From: Polycladospora coralii
GTDB lineage: Bacteria; Bacillota; Bacilli; Thermoactinomycetales; Thermoactinomycetaceae
NCBI RefSeq assembly: GCF_014773435.2
Contig: NZ_JACXAG020000005.1
Location: forward strand, 124,001-188,000
DNA: 64,000 nt
Direction of reading: 5' to 3'
Shown one piece after another: positions 9,455 through 17,574 of this stretch. Below the pieces are notes generated by a model. The model ran no database searches. It saw only the letters and a program-made list of their open reading frames with translations, and was not told the origin of the DNA. How positions within the stretch are numbered: position 1 is the stretch's first letter; every line of letters begins with the position of its first letter. Made by a program: the position numbers and the translations under genes.

Positions 9455-10102
9455 TTAGGGCTGATTACCCGCCAGATAATGGGGCTTTCTACAGCTTGCA
9501 TACTTCTGTCCATTTATCGTAACAACAGAACAGTTAAATAAATCATCTCTAACTCTCCAACCCGCATAAGTACAATTCTTCGAACCTGAACTAGATGTTG
9601 TACAAGATTGCAGTTTTAGATCTCCAATATAATTATAACCGTATTCAGTAAAGGGTGTTGGCTTTATATATTCAGCTGGAATCTGTCCTGCAGCGTAGTA
9701 GCGAGTCGTTTCCTCAGGAAAACCTTGTCGTGGACACCAGTATTTCTGTACACCTTTTACAGTCACGGTTTCACAGACTAATTCATGACTGTATTCATTT
9801 ACTAAATACCCTTCATACCAACAAGAGGTAGCAAGGCCATTCTGATCATAATGACAACTATCCCCTTTCACTTTCAATGTGCCAGAATACTTAATTCCAT
9901 CGTCATATTCTGTTTCATCTATATAATACGTCACATTCCCACTTTGGTGGTCATTAGGTGTAAATAGCTTATGCACGGCTAAAAATTTGTACTTTACAAT
10001 ACCACCGTCAGCGGGTTTAGCATATGTGGTCGGTACAGAGATTAAGCTCGATAACAATATTGTTACAGTTAATAAACCTATAAATATCTTTTTAATACAC
10101 AT
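9455..10102 (-). CDS. Secreted Cys-containing protein of unknown function
   Basis: The N-terminus is a clear signal peptide: basic CIKK, then the hydrophobic stretch IFIGLLTVTILLSSLISV, and cleavage near TTYA. The mature part (~185 residues) has at least eight cysteines in pairs (for example DSCHYDQNGLATSCW, VCETVTVKGVQKYWC, LQSCTTSSSGSKNC, FNCSVVTINGQKYASC), suggesting disulfide-bonded repeat units. The pattern C-x(n)-W/Y-C recurs, so an internal repeat is likely. The frame could begin at a TTG at 10111, but AGGGAG spacing favours ATG 10102. No family recognised. Confidence 0.75.
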   Translation of the reverse strand: MCIKKIFIGLLTVTILLSSLISVPTTYAKPADGGIVKYKFLAVHKLFTPNDHQSGNVTYYIDETEYDDGIKYSGTLKVKGDSCHYDQNGLATSCWYEGYLVNEYSHELVCETVTVKGVQKYWCPRQGFPEETTRYYAAGQIPAEYIKPTPFTEYGYNYIGDLKLQSCTTSSSGSKNCTYAGWRVRDDLFNCSVVTINGQKYASCRKPHYLAGNQP

Positions 10103-10310
10103 TAAAAACAACTCCCTTATTTATTTAATATATTGAAAAATAAACGATGTCTTTAGTTTAATTTAACGAATTTCTTTCAAAAAGATTAAAAAAGATCATT
10201 TTACTAGCTGTTTTTTTTGTATTATAATGAAGATCGAATTAAGAAGGGATCGGTTTTAGTTAAAATTCATGAAAACATACTTGTCATTCGGATGGACCCC
10301 CATGCCTCGC

Positions 10311-10334
10311 ATTTTGATTCTGTAACATCAAAAT
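10311..10334. promoter_or_regulatory. Inverted repeat, possible operator
   Basis: ATTTTGAT and ATCAAAAT flank an 8-nt spacer, 47 bp upstream of the small HTH gene. A site for its own product is possible. The rest of 10103-10380 is AT-rich with promoter-like runs and no gene. Confidence 0.3.
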
Positions 10335-10380
10335 TCCTATTGTTCTTGATCCATCTAGGTGATATATAGGAGGTATGAAT

Positions 10381-10779
10381 ATGAGAATAATCGAACATTA
10401 TTTAGTCATGTACGCTTCTTTTTTACAAAAGACTGAGGGGGATAGGTTTGAAACCACACTAGATGAAATTTCGGAGAAATTAAATTGTAGTAAGAATAAT
10501 ACTAAAATTGTATTACGCAGCCTTAAGCAGGAAGATTGGATCGAATGGCATTCTCAACGTGGTCGTGGCAAAAGATCTATCATTACCTTCAAAGTAAATA
10601 TAGTTAATTCTGTAAAAACATACATATCTGAACAACTAGAAAAAGGTAATTTTATTGAAGGATCTAACTTTTTGAAATCACTTCCGCTCGAAAAAGAAAT
10701 GAATGAAGTGATCATTCATTATATTGAGACGGGCTATTGTCCGAAAAAGGAGAATAAGGAAGAGTGTCTATATTCTTAA
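10381..10779 (+). CDS. Stand-alone SgrR-type HTH protein
   Basis: A ~132-residue protein that resembles only the N-terminal part of the SgrR-like protein at 6913: similar length before the HTH, LNCSKNNTKIVLRSLKQEDWIEWHSQRGRGKRSIITF aligned to the other's CTGKNVKLRLKRLQEQGRIVYIPGRGRGNASSITF, followed by the acidic helical linker. It ends where the solute-binding domain would begin. ATG 10381 is 6 nt after AGGAGG and is preferred over 10375. It may be a free DNA-binding regulator or a truncated relic. No frame for the missing domain follows. Confidence 0.7.
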   Translation: MRIIEHYLVMYASFLQKTEGDRFETTLDEISEKLNCSKNNTKIVLRSLKQEDWIEWHSQRGRGKRSIITFKVNIVNSVKTYISEQLEKGNFIEGSNFLKSLPLEKEMNEVIIHYIETGYCPKKENKEECLYS

Positions 10780-10868
10780 GGGCTTAGGGTAATGAGGTTC
10801 ACCCCTCTAAAAATTGGGAGCCCTATTATTCCGCATTACAACGGTTACGATCATCCGAAATTCCCCTC

Positions 10869-10909
10869 CACCTCTAATTGTTAAACACCTAACAATTAGA
10901 GGTGCTTTT
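10869..10909 (+). promoter_or_regulatory. Hairpin covering the ribosome site of an IS3-type orfA
   Basis: CACCTCTAATTGTT pairs perfectly with AACAATTAGAGGTG across an 8-nt loop, followed by CTTTTG. The 3' arm includes GAGGTG, the apparent Shine-Dalgarno for the ATG at 10913. Many insertion sequences hide the transposase ribosome site in this way to block expression from read-through transcripts. It could also work as a terminator. Confidence 0.55.
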
Positions 10910-10912
10910 GTT

Positions 10913-11068
10913 ATGTCTAAACTAACTTCTGAAGAAAAGATCAGAGCAGTGAAGCTCTATTCAAATGGAAAAGAGAGTAAATGTGAGACTTCTAGGATTA
11001 TAGGAGTAGATAGGTCATTGCTGAGAACATGGATCAAGCCATATGAATACAAGGAGAAAAGCTTTTGA
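10913..11068 (+). pseudogene. IS3-family orfA, 5' fragment
   Basis: From ATG 10913 the product begins MSKLTSEEKIRAVKLYSNGKES and continues IIGVDRSLLRTWIKPYEY, the helix-turn-helix start of IS3 OrfA proteins. It stops after 51 codons, well short of a full OrfA of around 100-170. The 300 bp after it (11069-11374) contain no orfB and no recognised gene, only short degenerate sequence before the sphingomyelinase promoter. The matching 3' remnants of an IS3 element lie beyond the sphingomyelinase gene at 12567-12786. Confidence 0.7.
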
Positions 11069-11374
11069 AAAAAGTGATACACCCCACTCTTCGTAGTTCA
11101 AACAGAATATTATGTATTTATAGGAGAAGGGAACGTCTATAAACAGTCTAACAAGGGTGAGGGGTATGGTCAGGTAAGAACGAAAACAAGAACGTGCGAA
11201 GCATCGATATGTAGAAAATATTTGAGTAGGATAAGAATGTCACCCTAGATAGTTAGCAATTTAAAAAAGATTGTTTAAAATAATCAAATATGTTACGATT
11301 TTAATATGAAACTATTTAGATGGTTTAACAATACTTTAGATTTACCAAAACACATTCAAAAAGGAGTTCTACAC

Positions 11375-12343
11375 ATGAAAAAAAAGAAATCTAACAAGAT
11401 CATTTTCTTACTACTAAGTATTTTCCTTTCTACAGCACTGTACCCAACACCATCTCATGCTGATGAGGCTAATGATGTAAGCGATTTCAAGATACTCCAA
11501 CATAACGTTTTTTTCTTACCCAAACAGATTTCTTGGTGGAAGCCTAATACAAGAGCAAAATTGATCAGTGAATCAGAGTTTATTAAAGGGCAGGATGCTA
11601 TTATATTTAATGAATTATTCGACAACAAATCTTCGGAAATATTGATGGATTCACTTAAAGATGATTATGAGTATCAAACATCAGTCTTAGGCCGAAGCAA
11701 AAATGGTTGGGATCAAACATTAGGTAGCTATTCTAATTTTGTTCCAGAAGATGGAGGAGTAGCCATCCTTAGCAAATGGCCTATTGAAGAGAAGGTACAA
11801 TATGTTTATAAAGAAGCTTGTGGTGCAGATTATTATTCTAATAAAGGATTCGTATATACTAAAATTAATAAAAAGGGAGAGAATATTCATATAATCGGTA
11901 CGCACATGCAAGCTACACAAGAGTCAGGATGTAAGAATGGTGAGCCCGCAAAAGTACGTAATGCACAGTTTAATGAGATGCGTAAGTTCATTGAAGAAAA
12001 AGATATTCCTAAGAGTGAAACAATAATAATTGGAGGAGATATGAATGTCATGAAATCCGATACAGAAGAGTATCAATCAATGTTGGATATACTTAATGTT
12101 GGTGATCCTACTTATACAGGACATACGGGAACGTGGGATCCTGAAACAAATGCAATCGCAGGTTATAGTTATCCTGATTATGCTTCACAACACCTAGACT
12201 ATATTTTTATAGAAAAAGATCATGCGCAGTTCGGTGATTGGGTAAATGAAGCATTAAATATAAAATCGCCTAAATGGACTGCAATCACCAATGAGTATGA
12301 TGAATATTCCGATCACTATCCTGTAAGAGCTTACATCAAATAG
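11375..12343 (+). CDS. Secreted sphingomyelin phosphodiesterase (sphingomyelinase C, beta-haemolysin type)
   Basis: Hydrolyses sphingomyelin to ceramide and phosphocholine outside the cell. ATG 11375 follows AAAAAGGAG and is preferred over the upstream frame start at 11306. The signal peptide MKKKKSNK + IIFLLLSIFLSTALYP ends near SHA. The DNase-I-like fold is complete: QHNVFFLP, the metal-binding Glu in FNELFD, GGVAILSKWP, GTHMQA, GGDMNV with catalytic Asp/Asn, LDYIF, and SDHYPV with the catalytic His. Length (322) is normal. The gene is bracketed by halves of an IS3 element, which suggests horizontal acquisition. Confidence 0.95.
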   Translation: MKKKKSNKIIFLLLSIFLSTALYPTPSHADEANDVSDFKILQHNVFFLPKQISWWKPNTRAKLISESEFIKGQDAIIFNELFDNKSSEILMDSLKDDYEYQTSVLGRSKNGWDQTLGSYSNFVPEDGGVAILSKWPIEEKVQYVYKEACGADYYSNKGFVYTKINKKGENIHIIGTHMQATQESGCKNGEPAKVRNAQFNEMRKFIEEKDIPKSETIIIGGDMNVMKSDTEEYQSMLDILNVGDPTYTGHTGTWDPETNAIAGYSYPDYASQHLDYIFIEKDHAQFGDWVNEALNIKSPKWTAITNEYDEYSDHYPVRAYIK

Positions 12344-12522
12344 TAACCCATCTAATACGCGCTTACGATTTCAAATCTACAAATATAATGGGACTTATGT
12401 GACCCGTCGCCTGCTACTTAGCAGACTATCTCAATGATGTGTACCATTGAACGATCAAAGGCATGAGGAGCGTTATCCATACCTTTAGTTCATGGTAACC
12501 ATATGCGAGAATAAACCACATA

Positions 12523-12560
12523 CAGCATCACACCTCCGATTCGGTCGTGTGGTGCTTTTC
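12523..12560 (+). terminator. Hairpin with T-tract downstream of the sphingomyelinase
   Basis: CATCACACCTCCGA pairs imperfectly with TTCGGTCGTGTGGTG, followed by CTTTTCTTG. It sits about 180 bp after the sphingomyelinase stop and just before the IS3 remnant. No gene was seen in 12344-12522. Confidence 0.5.
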
Positions 12561-12566
12561 TTGATT

Positions 12567-12786
12567 ATTCGTCAGATCCTTCAAAAGAAGAGATTCAAGC
12601 TGAATTAGAATATTTACGTATGGAAAATACATATTTGAAAAAGTTGAATGCCTGAGTTCAAAGCATTGAGCATTTCAAGTAAGAACTGGAAAAGTACCTT
12701 CATGACTACAACGACAAACGAATTATAGGAAAGTTTAAAGGCCTGAGTCCGGTTCAATACCGAATTCAGGCCTTACAATCTGCCTA
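12567..12786 (+). pseudogene. IS3-family remnant: orfA tail joined to orfB tail
   Basis: The first part reads SKEEIQAELEYLRMENTYLKKLNA, the leucine-zipper end of an IS3 OrfA, then a stop. After a short gap, ELEKYLHDYNDKRI, then GKFKGLSPVQYR and IQALQSA, match the extreme C-terminus of an IS3 OrfB (normally YNxKRIKxKLKGLSPVQYR). Everything between, including the DDE core, has been deleted. It is a scar, not a mobile element. Confidence 0.75.
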
Positions 12787-12823
12787 ACGTTGCGGGGTTA
12801 CTTCAGTGTAGTTGGGATTGCGT

Positions 12824-13357
12824 TTAATTTTCGAGTAAATCCATACACTCATCATCATAATAGTCATCTGTACAGCCTTTTACATCTATGTTTACGGGAT
12901 GACCAAATGTATTTGAAGTTACTTTGACGTAAAAGCTACCTTCTTCATGCGGAAAACGATTTGAATACGGGATCTCCCAGTAATAATCAGTCTTGGAACT
13001 GTTTACTCTAAACGATTTTTGAGCGATGAAATTATCATTACCTGTAAAATCAGTATGGTAAAGGGCCACATTTGCATAGGTGTTGCTTGCATAGTCTCCG
13101 CTATTAAATGAAGGCGAAATTTTGAGCGTTAGATCTGTCCACGGTTTATATATTGGGATCAGTTGCCTTGTTTGAGTCCAAGGATTAAATGGATCGATAT
13201 TTGTGCCTGTGTAAGGTCCCCATATTTGAGGATGTTGAGCAACTACGGCTTTTGATACCGTGTTTTTCGTATCAGATTTTTTTGTATCGACATCTCCTGT
13301 TCCGCCTAATAACCCTGCCATGGCGACTGTTCCTGCTAATAAAGTTTTGGTCAACAT
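12824..13357 (-). CDS. Secreted protein of unknown function
   Basis: 177 residues. The N-terminus MLTKTLLAGTVAMAGLLGG is a short signal-like hydrophobic segment with a weak positive charge, followed by a low-complexity DTKKSDTKN linker. The body is beta-rich with aromatic and Asn/Thr-rich strands (PQIWGPYTGTNIDPFNPW and ASNTYANVALYHTDF), and ends in an acidic Cys-containing tail (GCTDDYYDDECMDLLEN). GAGGAGGAAAAG precedes the ATG. No family recognised. Confidence 0.75.
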   Translation of the reverse strand: MLTKTLLAGTVAMAGLLGGTGDVDTKKSDTKNTVSKAVVAQHPQIWGPYTGTNIDPFNPWTQTRQLIPIYKPWTDLTLKISPSFNSGDYASNTYANVALYHTDFTGNDNFIAQKSFRVNSSKTDYYWEIPYSNRFPHEEGSFYVKVTSNTFGHPVNIDVKGCTDDYYDDECMDLLEN

Positions 13358-13442
13358 TTCTTTTCCTCCTCATATACCTGCAATCTAACATCTAAATATG
13401 AATCATAAACCCAACTTAATAAATACATTATCTTAAAGCCAC

Positions 13443-13490
13443 TGATTTAAAAATGATAGATCTATTAAAATAACTACCATTTTTAAATCA
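13443..13490. repeat. 13-bp inverted repeat in a gene-free stretch
   Basis: TGATTTAAAAATG and CATTTTTAAATCA are perfectly inverted across 22 nt. It lies in the 436-bp gap 13358-13793, where nothing else is recognisable apart from an AT-rich promoter region for the VanZ-like gene. Confidence 0.4.
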
Positions 13491-13793
13491 CTTGATCTAT
13501 GTATACCGCTTTTCAAGTCAGGGTACTGAACTGCCAAAATGAGGTTTTCAATGGAATAAAATGATAATGAAAGCCGTTTACATGATCATCGTAAATGTAG
13601 TAGAGTTACTCATGAGATCAATACCACTTCAAATTTTATAGAAGTTAAAATTTCCGTCTATTTAAATGACATATAATCGTTCATCGCCAGGCGTGATTTG
13701 AGAAGAGAAAACATCTCTAATATCATTTAATTTACAATAGTTCATTTATTATTAGGCATCCAAGTAGCTTTGATTCTTTGAGGAGGGGAAAAG

Positions 13794-14306
13794 ATGTTTA
13801 TTGAATATGTTTTATTTTTTTCGTTTATCTTCTTAGCAGTAGGGCTATTGGTATTCAAGAGCAGGCATAGAAATCGGCTATATGTATCTGTACTAGCCGT
13901 ATTTCTCATTTATTGTGGTTATGCGGGAAGCTATACCTTATTCCCAATTCTCTCAAACACGACTGGTGTATACTATCTTCATTTCAATTTCACCCCTTTT
14001 TGGATGGACGGTTGGGTTTGGGAGCAATGGTTCTACAATATCTTGTTATCCGTACCATTTGGAGTGATGATTCCTTACCTTGTTAAAATTAACACTAAAA
14101 TGAAAGGCCTACTTGTAGCGCTATCGTTTGGCTTGACTATCGAGGGTCTACAACTATTAGAAAAGCTTCTCTTCTATGAACCTATGAGAGTTATAGACAT
14201 CAACGATGTATTTTTGAATTTTGTGGGAGCACTAATCGGGTATGTAGGGTATTGGCTGATACAAAAAATAATCAAGATAGACACATTTGAAAAACAGGCT
14301 GCGTGA
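13794..14306 (+). CDS. VanZ-like integral membrane protein
   Basis: 170 residues with about five transmembrane segments. The VanZ-family core is recognisable: NFTPFWMDGWVWEQWFYNILLSVPFGVMIPYL, then GLTIEGLQLLEKLL, then RVIDINDVFLNFVGALIGYVGYWL. VanZ proteins give low-level teicoplanin resistance in some enterococci, but most family members have no known role. GAGGAGGGG precedes the ATG. The stop codon lies inside an 18-bp terminator stem. Confidence 0.85.
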   Translation: MFIEYVLFFSFIFLAVGLLVFKSRHRNRLYVSVLAVFLIYCGYAGSYTLFPILSNTTGVYYLHFNFTPFWMDGWVWEQWFYNILLSVPFGVMIPYLVKINTKMKGLLVALSFGLTIEGLQLLEKLLFYEPMRVIDINDVFLNFVGALIGYVGYWLIQKIIKIDTFEKQAA

Positions 14307-14328
14307 TAGCCTGTTTTTCAAATGTCTT
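14283..14328 (+). terminator. Strong terminator overlapping the VanZ-like stop codon
   Basis: An 18-bp perfect stem: ACATTTGAAAAACAGGCT pairs with AGCCTGTTTTTCAAATGT across a 7-nt loop that contains the stop codon. The 3' side has a T-rich segment inside the arm. Confidence 0.8.
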
Positions 14329-14339
14329 AAAACGATTAT

Positions 14340-14770
14340 TTACGAAAGCATGAAAACCGATCTAGAGAAAGTCTTCTCTATGATTGTACGAATGGCTTGA
14401 TGAACGGGATATATTCATTGACAAGGAATCCGGGAAAGTTACCAAGTATCAATGAGATATTTGCGTGAAGGGGATCTCATTTACATTATGTCGATTGTTC
14501 GAGGATATAAAGAAAGAGTGGGAGAGAATCACACAGGAAATGAAATGGACATGCTACTACTGGATACTACCCAATATAAGGATACACATGGGTAGACCTA
14601 AGCTAAGCCTTGATTCTCTTACAGCTGAACAGAGAGGGGTATTAGAAAATAATTATGAAGCATGGAAGGATAAAGAAATGACAGGGGTTCAGCTTAAGAA
14701 GCTTCTAGGGTTCAAGAACACCACGTTTATAAGATTATAAGATCATCAAGGAATATGAGGGTAGACAATC
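14340..14770 (+). pseudogene. Serine recombinase (resolvase) pseudogene with several frameshifts
   Basis: Pieces in different frames reconstruct a small resolvase/invertase-like recombinase. RDIFIDKESGK appears near 14410, LREGDLIYI near 14470, EWERITQE near 14520, LLLDTTQYKDTH near 14560, then GRPKLSLDSLTAEQRGVLENNYEAWKDKEMTGVQLKKLLGFKNTTF, the C-terminal HTH, and IIKEYEG in yet another frame. Family members have these blocks in this order in one frame. Start codon and catalytic serine region are lost. Confidence 0.7.
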
Positions 14771-14776
14771 GTCTAT

Positions 14777-14822
14777 AAAAAAATAGCCGACATCCCATGA
14801 TATAGGGAATGGGCTATTTTTA
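14777..14822 (-). terminator. Bidirectional terminator
   Basis: AAAAAATAGCC and GGCTATTTTT pair, with a further partial CCC/GGG pairing inside, just downstream of the minus-strand esterase gene. T-runs are present in both directions. Confidence 0.7.
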
Positions 14823-14828
14823 TTTATG

Positions 14829-15803
14829 CTAGACTATCACTGGAGTAGGAGATAACAATAATTTAAGCTCGTCTACAATAACGTCTAGATTAACCTTAGC
14901 TTGGTCAACTTTTTGACTCATATGAACAAAGTTATGAACCATTCCCTCAAATCGAGTAAATTTTGCTTCAATACCTGTTTCTTGTAATTTTTTAATATAG
15001 GCTTCAGCTTCATCACGCAACACATCGTGTTCAGCTGTAGCACAGAAAGTTCTGGGGAGTCCTTCGAATGATTCGGCTGACAATACTGATGTGTATGTGC
15101 CGTATCCATCTTCAGGGTTTTTAAGATACTGACTCCAGAACCATTTCATACCATCTTTTGTTAAATTAGATTTTGGATCTGAATAGGATACCGTATCAAA
15201 ATTGTAGTTAATTACAGGACATAACAGAAGTTGTCCAGTTGGCATCGGATGTCCTTCATCTCTTAACCGTAAAGATGAGGCTGTGGTAAGATTCCCCCCC
15301 ACACTATCTCCACCTGTTACAATTCGATGCTTGTCTACTCCTAATTGGTCAGCATGTTCAAATACCCATTTAATGGCATTTACGGCATCATTTAATGGTG
15401 CAGGATATTTCGCTTCTGGTGATAATCTATAATCAACTGAAACTACAACAGAATTAGTTTGTTTGGCTATGTATGAGCAAAGCGCGTCATCTCGTTCTAC
15501 CAATGGAAGTACCCAACCGCCACCATGGAAGAATATAAAGCAGGACAGCTTTTCGTCATTGTTTGCTGATTTAGGATGGAAGACATGAACGGGAATATCT
15601 GCATCATCAGATTTAACATATTCTACTTTCATGCTTACTTGTTCTTCTATTACTGCATTATAATATTTGGTAGCTTTAATATATAATCTTCTTGCTAATT
15701 CAGGCTTTAATTCTTCAAATGGAGGGTGCTTCTCTTCATTTTTCATCCCCTCTGCTATTTCTAAGAATAATTCATCTATCTGTGGGTTTACCATTTTGCT
15801 CAC
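14829..15803 (-). CDS. Alpha/beta-hydrolase esterase (hormone-sensitive-lipase family)
   Basis: 324 residues with the oxyanion HGGGW motif, the nucleophile elbow GGDSVGGN (Ser), Asp in HDVLRDE, and His in GMVHNF: a full HSL/acetyl-hydrolase catalytic triad. The stop of the upstream acetyltransferase gene and this start are 3 bp apart, so the two form an operon. A Fur-like promoter lies upstream of the pair. Ferric-siderophore esterases belong to other alpha/beta families, so a role in iron acquisition is only suggested by context. Confidence 0.88.
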   Translation of the reverse strand: MSKMVNPQIDELFLEIAEGMKNEEKHPPFEELKPELARRLYIKATKYYNAVIEEQVSMKVEYVKSDDADIPVHVFHPKSANNDEKLSCFIFFHGGGWVLPLVERDDALCSYIAKQTNSVVVSVDYRLSPEAKYPAPLNDAVNAIKWVFEHADQLGVDKHRIVTGGDSVGGNLTTASSLRLRDEGHPMPTGQLLLCPVINYNFDTVSYSDPKSNLTKDGMKWFWSQYLKNPEDGYGTYTSVLSAESFEGLPRTFCATAEHDVLRDEAEAYIKKLQETGIEAKFTRFEGMVHNFVHMSQKVDQAKVNLDVIVDELKLLLSPTPVIV

Positions 15804-15806
15804 CTT

Positions 15807-16364
15807 TCACTTATAAAATTCTTCTCTCTTGACTACTGTCAGTGTCGCAGTTTTATGGGGTAGTTCGATATTACCTCTAATTTTAGCACCCGCACCTTCA
15901 ATAGCAGGAATAATATACTTATTTCGATAGTCTGGTTCACTCACTATTTTTTTAACGAATTCATTCTGATTGAAAATAACTTCGTACACAATCTTGAAAA
16001 AGGGTACTAGATATTTATGGTTAATATGGTGACGTTCACCAATAACAACATGTTTACCCATATCCGTTTCATCATAGTCCTTGTAGTAATTTTTGATTTG
16101 ATCACTTTTAACTTCATAGGACATTAAAAAACCAAATGCCTTACTGTCTAATTCAATGATGTAATGCTTTCTTTCTGGCTTGCTCATTGTCCAGTTAATA
16201 TATTCTTTTAACTTTTCTCTTGAGACATTGAGTTTCCAAAAAGGTGCAATATACCTTTTGTGCATCCATTCATAAAACAGATCAAAGTCTTTTTCGGGAT
16301 GGAACGGACGCACGGTAAATGTCGCATCAAGTGATTCATCGTACTTTTTGTAGATTGTAGCCAT
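15807..16364 (-). CDS. IucB/AlcB/MbtK-type N-acyltransferase
   Basis: 185 residues of the GNAT-like siderophore acyltransferase group: TVRPFHPEKDFDLFYEWMHKRYIAPFW near the start, then HYIIELDSKAFGFLMSYEV, and VIGERHHINHKYLVPFFKIVYEVIF. These enzymes acylate hydroxylamine or lysine groups in hydroxamate siderophore synthesis. No siderophore synthetase is present in the window, so the acceptor is open. GGAGGG precedes the ATG. A promoter with an overlapping Fur-like box lies 20-57 bp upstream. Confidence 0.8.
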   Translation of the reverse strand: MATIYKKYDESLDATFTVRPFHPEKDFDLFYEWMHKRYIAPFWKLNVSREKLKEYINWTMSKPERKHYIIELDSKAFGFLMSYEVKSDQIKNYYKDYDETDMGKHVVIGERHHINHKYLVPFFKIVYEVIFNQNEFVKKIVSEPDYRNKYIIPAIEGAGAKIRGNIELPHKTATLTVVKREEFYK

Positions 16365-16383
16365 GATAATCCCTCCAAAATAA

Positions 16384-16421
16384 ATTATACTACATTACAT
16401 TGAAAATGATAATCTTTTTCA
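16384..16421 (-). promoter_or_regulatory. Promoter with overlapping Fur-box-like sequence
   Basis: On the minus strand a -35 TTATCA (16412-16407), 17-nt spacer and -10 TATAAT (16389-16384) lead to the acyltransferase. The plus strand reads TGAAAATGATAATCTTTTTC over 16401-16420, close to the Fur consensus GATAATGATAATCATTATC in its AATGATAATC core. The box covers the -35 element, an arrangement expected for iron repression. Confidence 0.6.
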
Positions 16422-16534
16422 TTAAAAACAAATGGAGAATTTGATATGATCCGTTATGTTTCCAAAATAAATATTTATATATTTCTAAAATATGATATTA
16501 TGATGATTTCGCTAATAAATAAGTAGGAGGATTC

Positions 16535-16780
16535 ATGATGTTGGGACTACAACCAATAGTGATTATGATTCAATCACAGCGGAAAATAGAGACAATTTTG
16601 GAACAGGTAAAGGTGTTACGCATATATACAGAAAATGAGCAAACATTGGAAGAGAGTTGACTAGGTTATTATCCTTGCATGACTGCAACGTATGGAGAAG
16701 AAATGAGATCGAAACGTTATTCAGAGTGGCAGTCTACCACTGAAAAATATGGTGTTGTTAGAGTAGAGAGAAAGATGTAG
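16535..16780 (+). pseudogene. Small unknown gene interrupted by an in-frame TGA, or two short ORFs
   Basis: ATG 16535 follows TAGGAGG at good spacing. It reads MMLGLQPIVIMIQSQRKIE... for 41 codons and meets TGA at 16658. The same frame then stays open for 39 more codons (LGYYPCMTATYGEEMRSKRY... to VVRVERKM) before TAG at 16778. An internal stop in a once longer ~80-codon gene is the simplest reading. No family recognised. Confidence 0.35.
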
Positions 16781-16842
16781 CATGAATTTATAAAATTCTA
16801 CTTCATTGATCATTCTATGATAATAATATATTTTTTAATGAT

Positions 16843-17373
16843 TTATCCTATAGTTCTAGGTCCATCATCACCCTTATATTCAGAATTAGTTACAATTTTA
16901 ACCATCAAGTCCTCAGCTAGTGAAAACTCCATATCTAACATGTAACCGTTCTTTTCTAAGATGATAACCTGGTCAAGCAAATTTGTAACAAATAAATGAA
17001 AATTACTCTGATCGAGCTTCCATCGATGTTTGACCACCAAAAGCACTATGTGGACGCATATGATCGTAATAGCAGTAAACATTATCTTCAATGAGCGAAC
17101 GAAGATGGGATTCATTTTTGATGGAGTAGTGATTGAGATGTTCGTTTTTCAGTTTACCAAAGAAAGACTCCATTGGAGCGCTGTCATAAGGACAATCTGC
17201 TTTACGCATACTTTGAACAATATGATACTCTAAACAAAAGTCTACAAAAGCTTTGGATGTAAATTGTACGCCTTGATCACTGTGTAAAATCAATTCTTTA
17301 GGAAGATTATGTTTCAGTAATGCTTTTTGCAAGTTTTCAATAGCTTTACATAATGGGTTGTTCGAGTGACTAC
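16843..17373 (-). pseudogene. IS3-family orfB C-terminal fragment, with an unknown gene tail beyond it
   Basis: From about 17373 down to 17003 the minus strand encodes NNPLCKAIENLQKALLKHN, then LILHSDQGVQFTSKAFVDFC, DCPYDSAPMESFFGKLKNEHL, and YYDHMRPHSAFGG: the rve integrase core and C-terminus of an IS3 OrfB. The N-terminal half and orfA are missing. Beyond it, 16843-17000 encodes an unrelated tail (LDQSNFHLFVTNLLDQVIILEKNG... to GDDGPRTIG) in another frame, apparently the 3' end of a gene destroyed by the insertion. Confidence 0.75.
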
Positions 17374-17385
17374 AACGTAAGGAGG

Positions 17386-17535
17386 ATGAACGTAGAAGAG
17401 AAAGAGAAAGAGAAAGAGAGTATCAAAGGCGGGTTGATAAATCAATTCGAATGCCCAACAGCCATAAAGAAAAAATTAGTGGTTGGTTTGTTGGGGACAA
17501 TATTAAAGGTGGTGGGGCTGGCTGGTTTTAAATAA
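17386..17535 (+). CDS. Possible 49-residue hydrophobic-tailed peptide
   Basis: The frame from ATG 17386 begins MNVEEKEKEKESIKGG and ends KKKLVVGLLGTILKVVGLAGFK: a charged N-terminal half and a cationic, Gly-rich hydrophobic C-terminal half. A terminator follows. The AAGGAGG abuts the ATG with no spacing, and an upstream ATG at 17353 lies within IS3 remnant sequence, so the start is unsure. The tail recalls membrane-active peptides, but no homology is claimed. Confidence 0.35.
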   Translation: MNVEEKEKEKESIKGGLINQFECPTAIKKKLVVGLLGTILKVVGLAGFK

Positions 17536-17543
17536 AAAAGAAA

Positions 17544-17574
17544 AGGGATTCCAATAGAGATTCCCTTTTTCACA
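17544..17574 (+). terminator. Terminator after the small peptide ORF
   Basis: AAAAGGGA and TCCCTTTT pair around a short loop and the 3' side runs into TTTTTC. Confidence 0.6.

Noticed and set aside
10913..17373. A complete composite transposon
   Set aside because: IS3 fragments at 10.9, 12.6 and 17 kb are all truncated and of mixed orientation; no intact transposase or clear terminal repeats seen.
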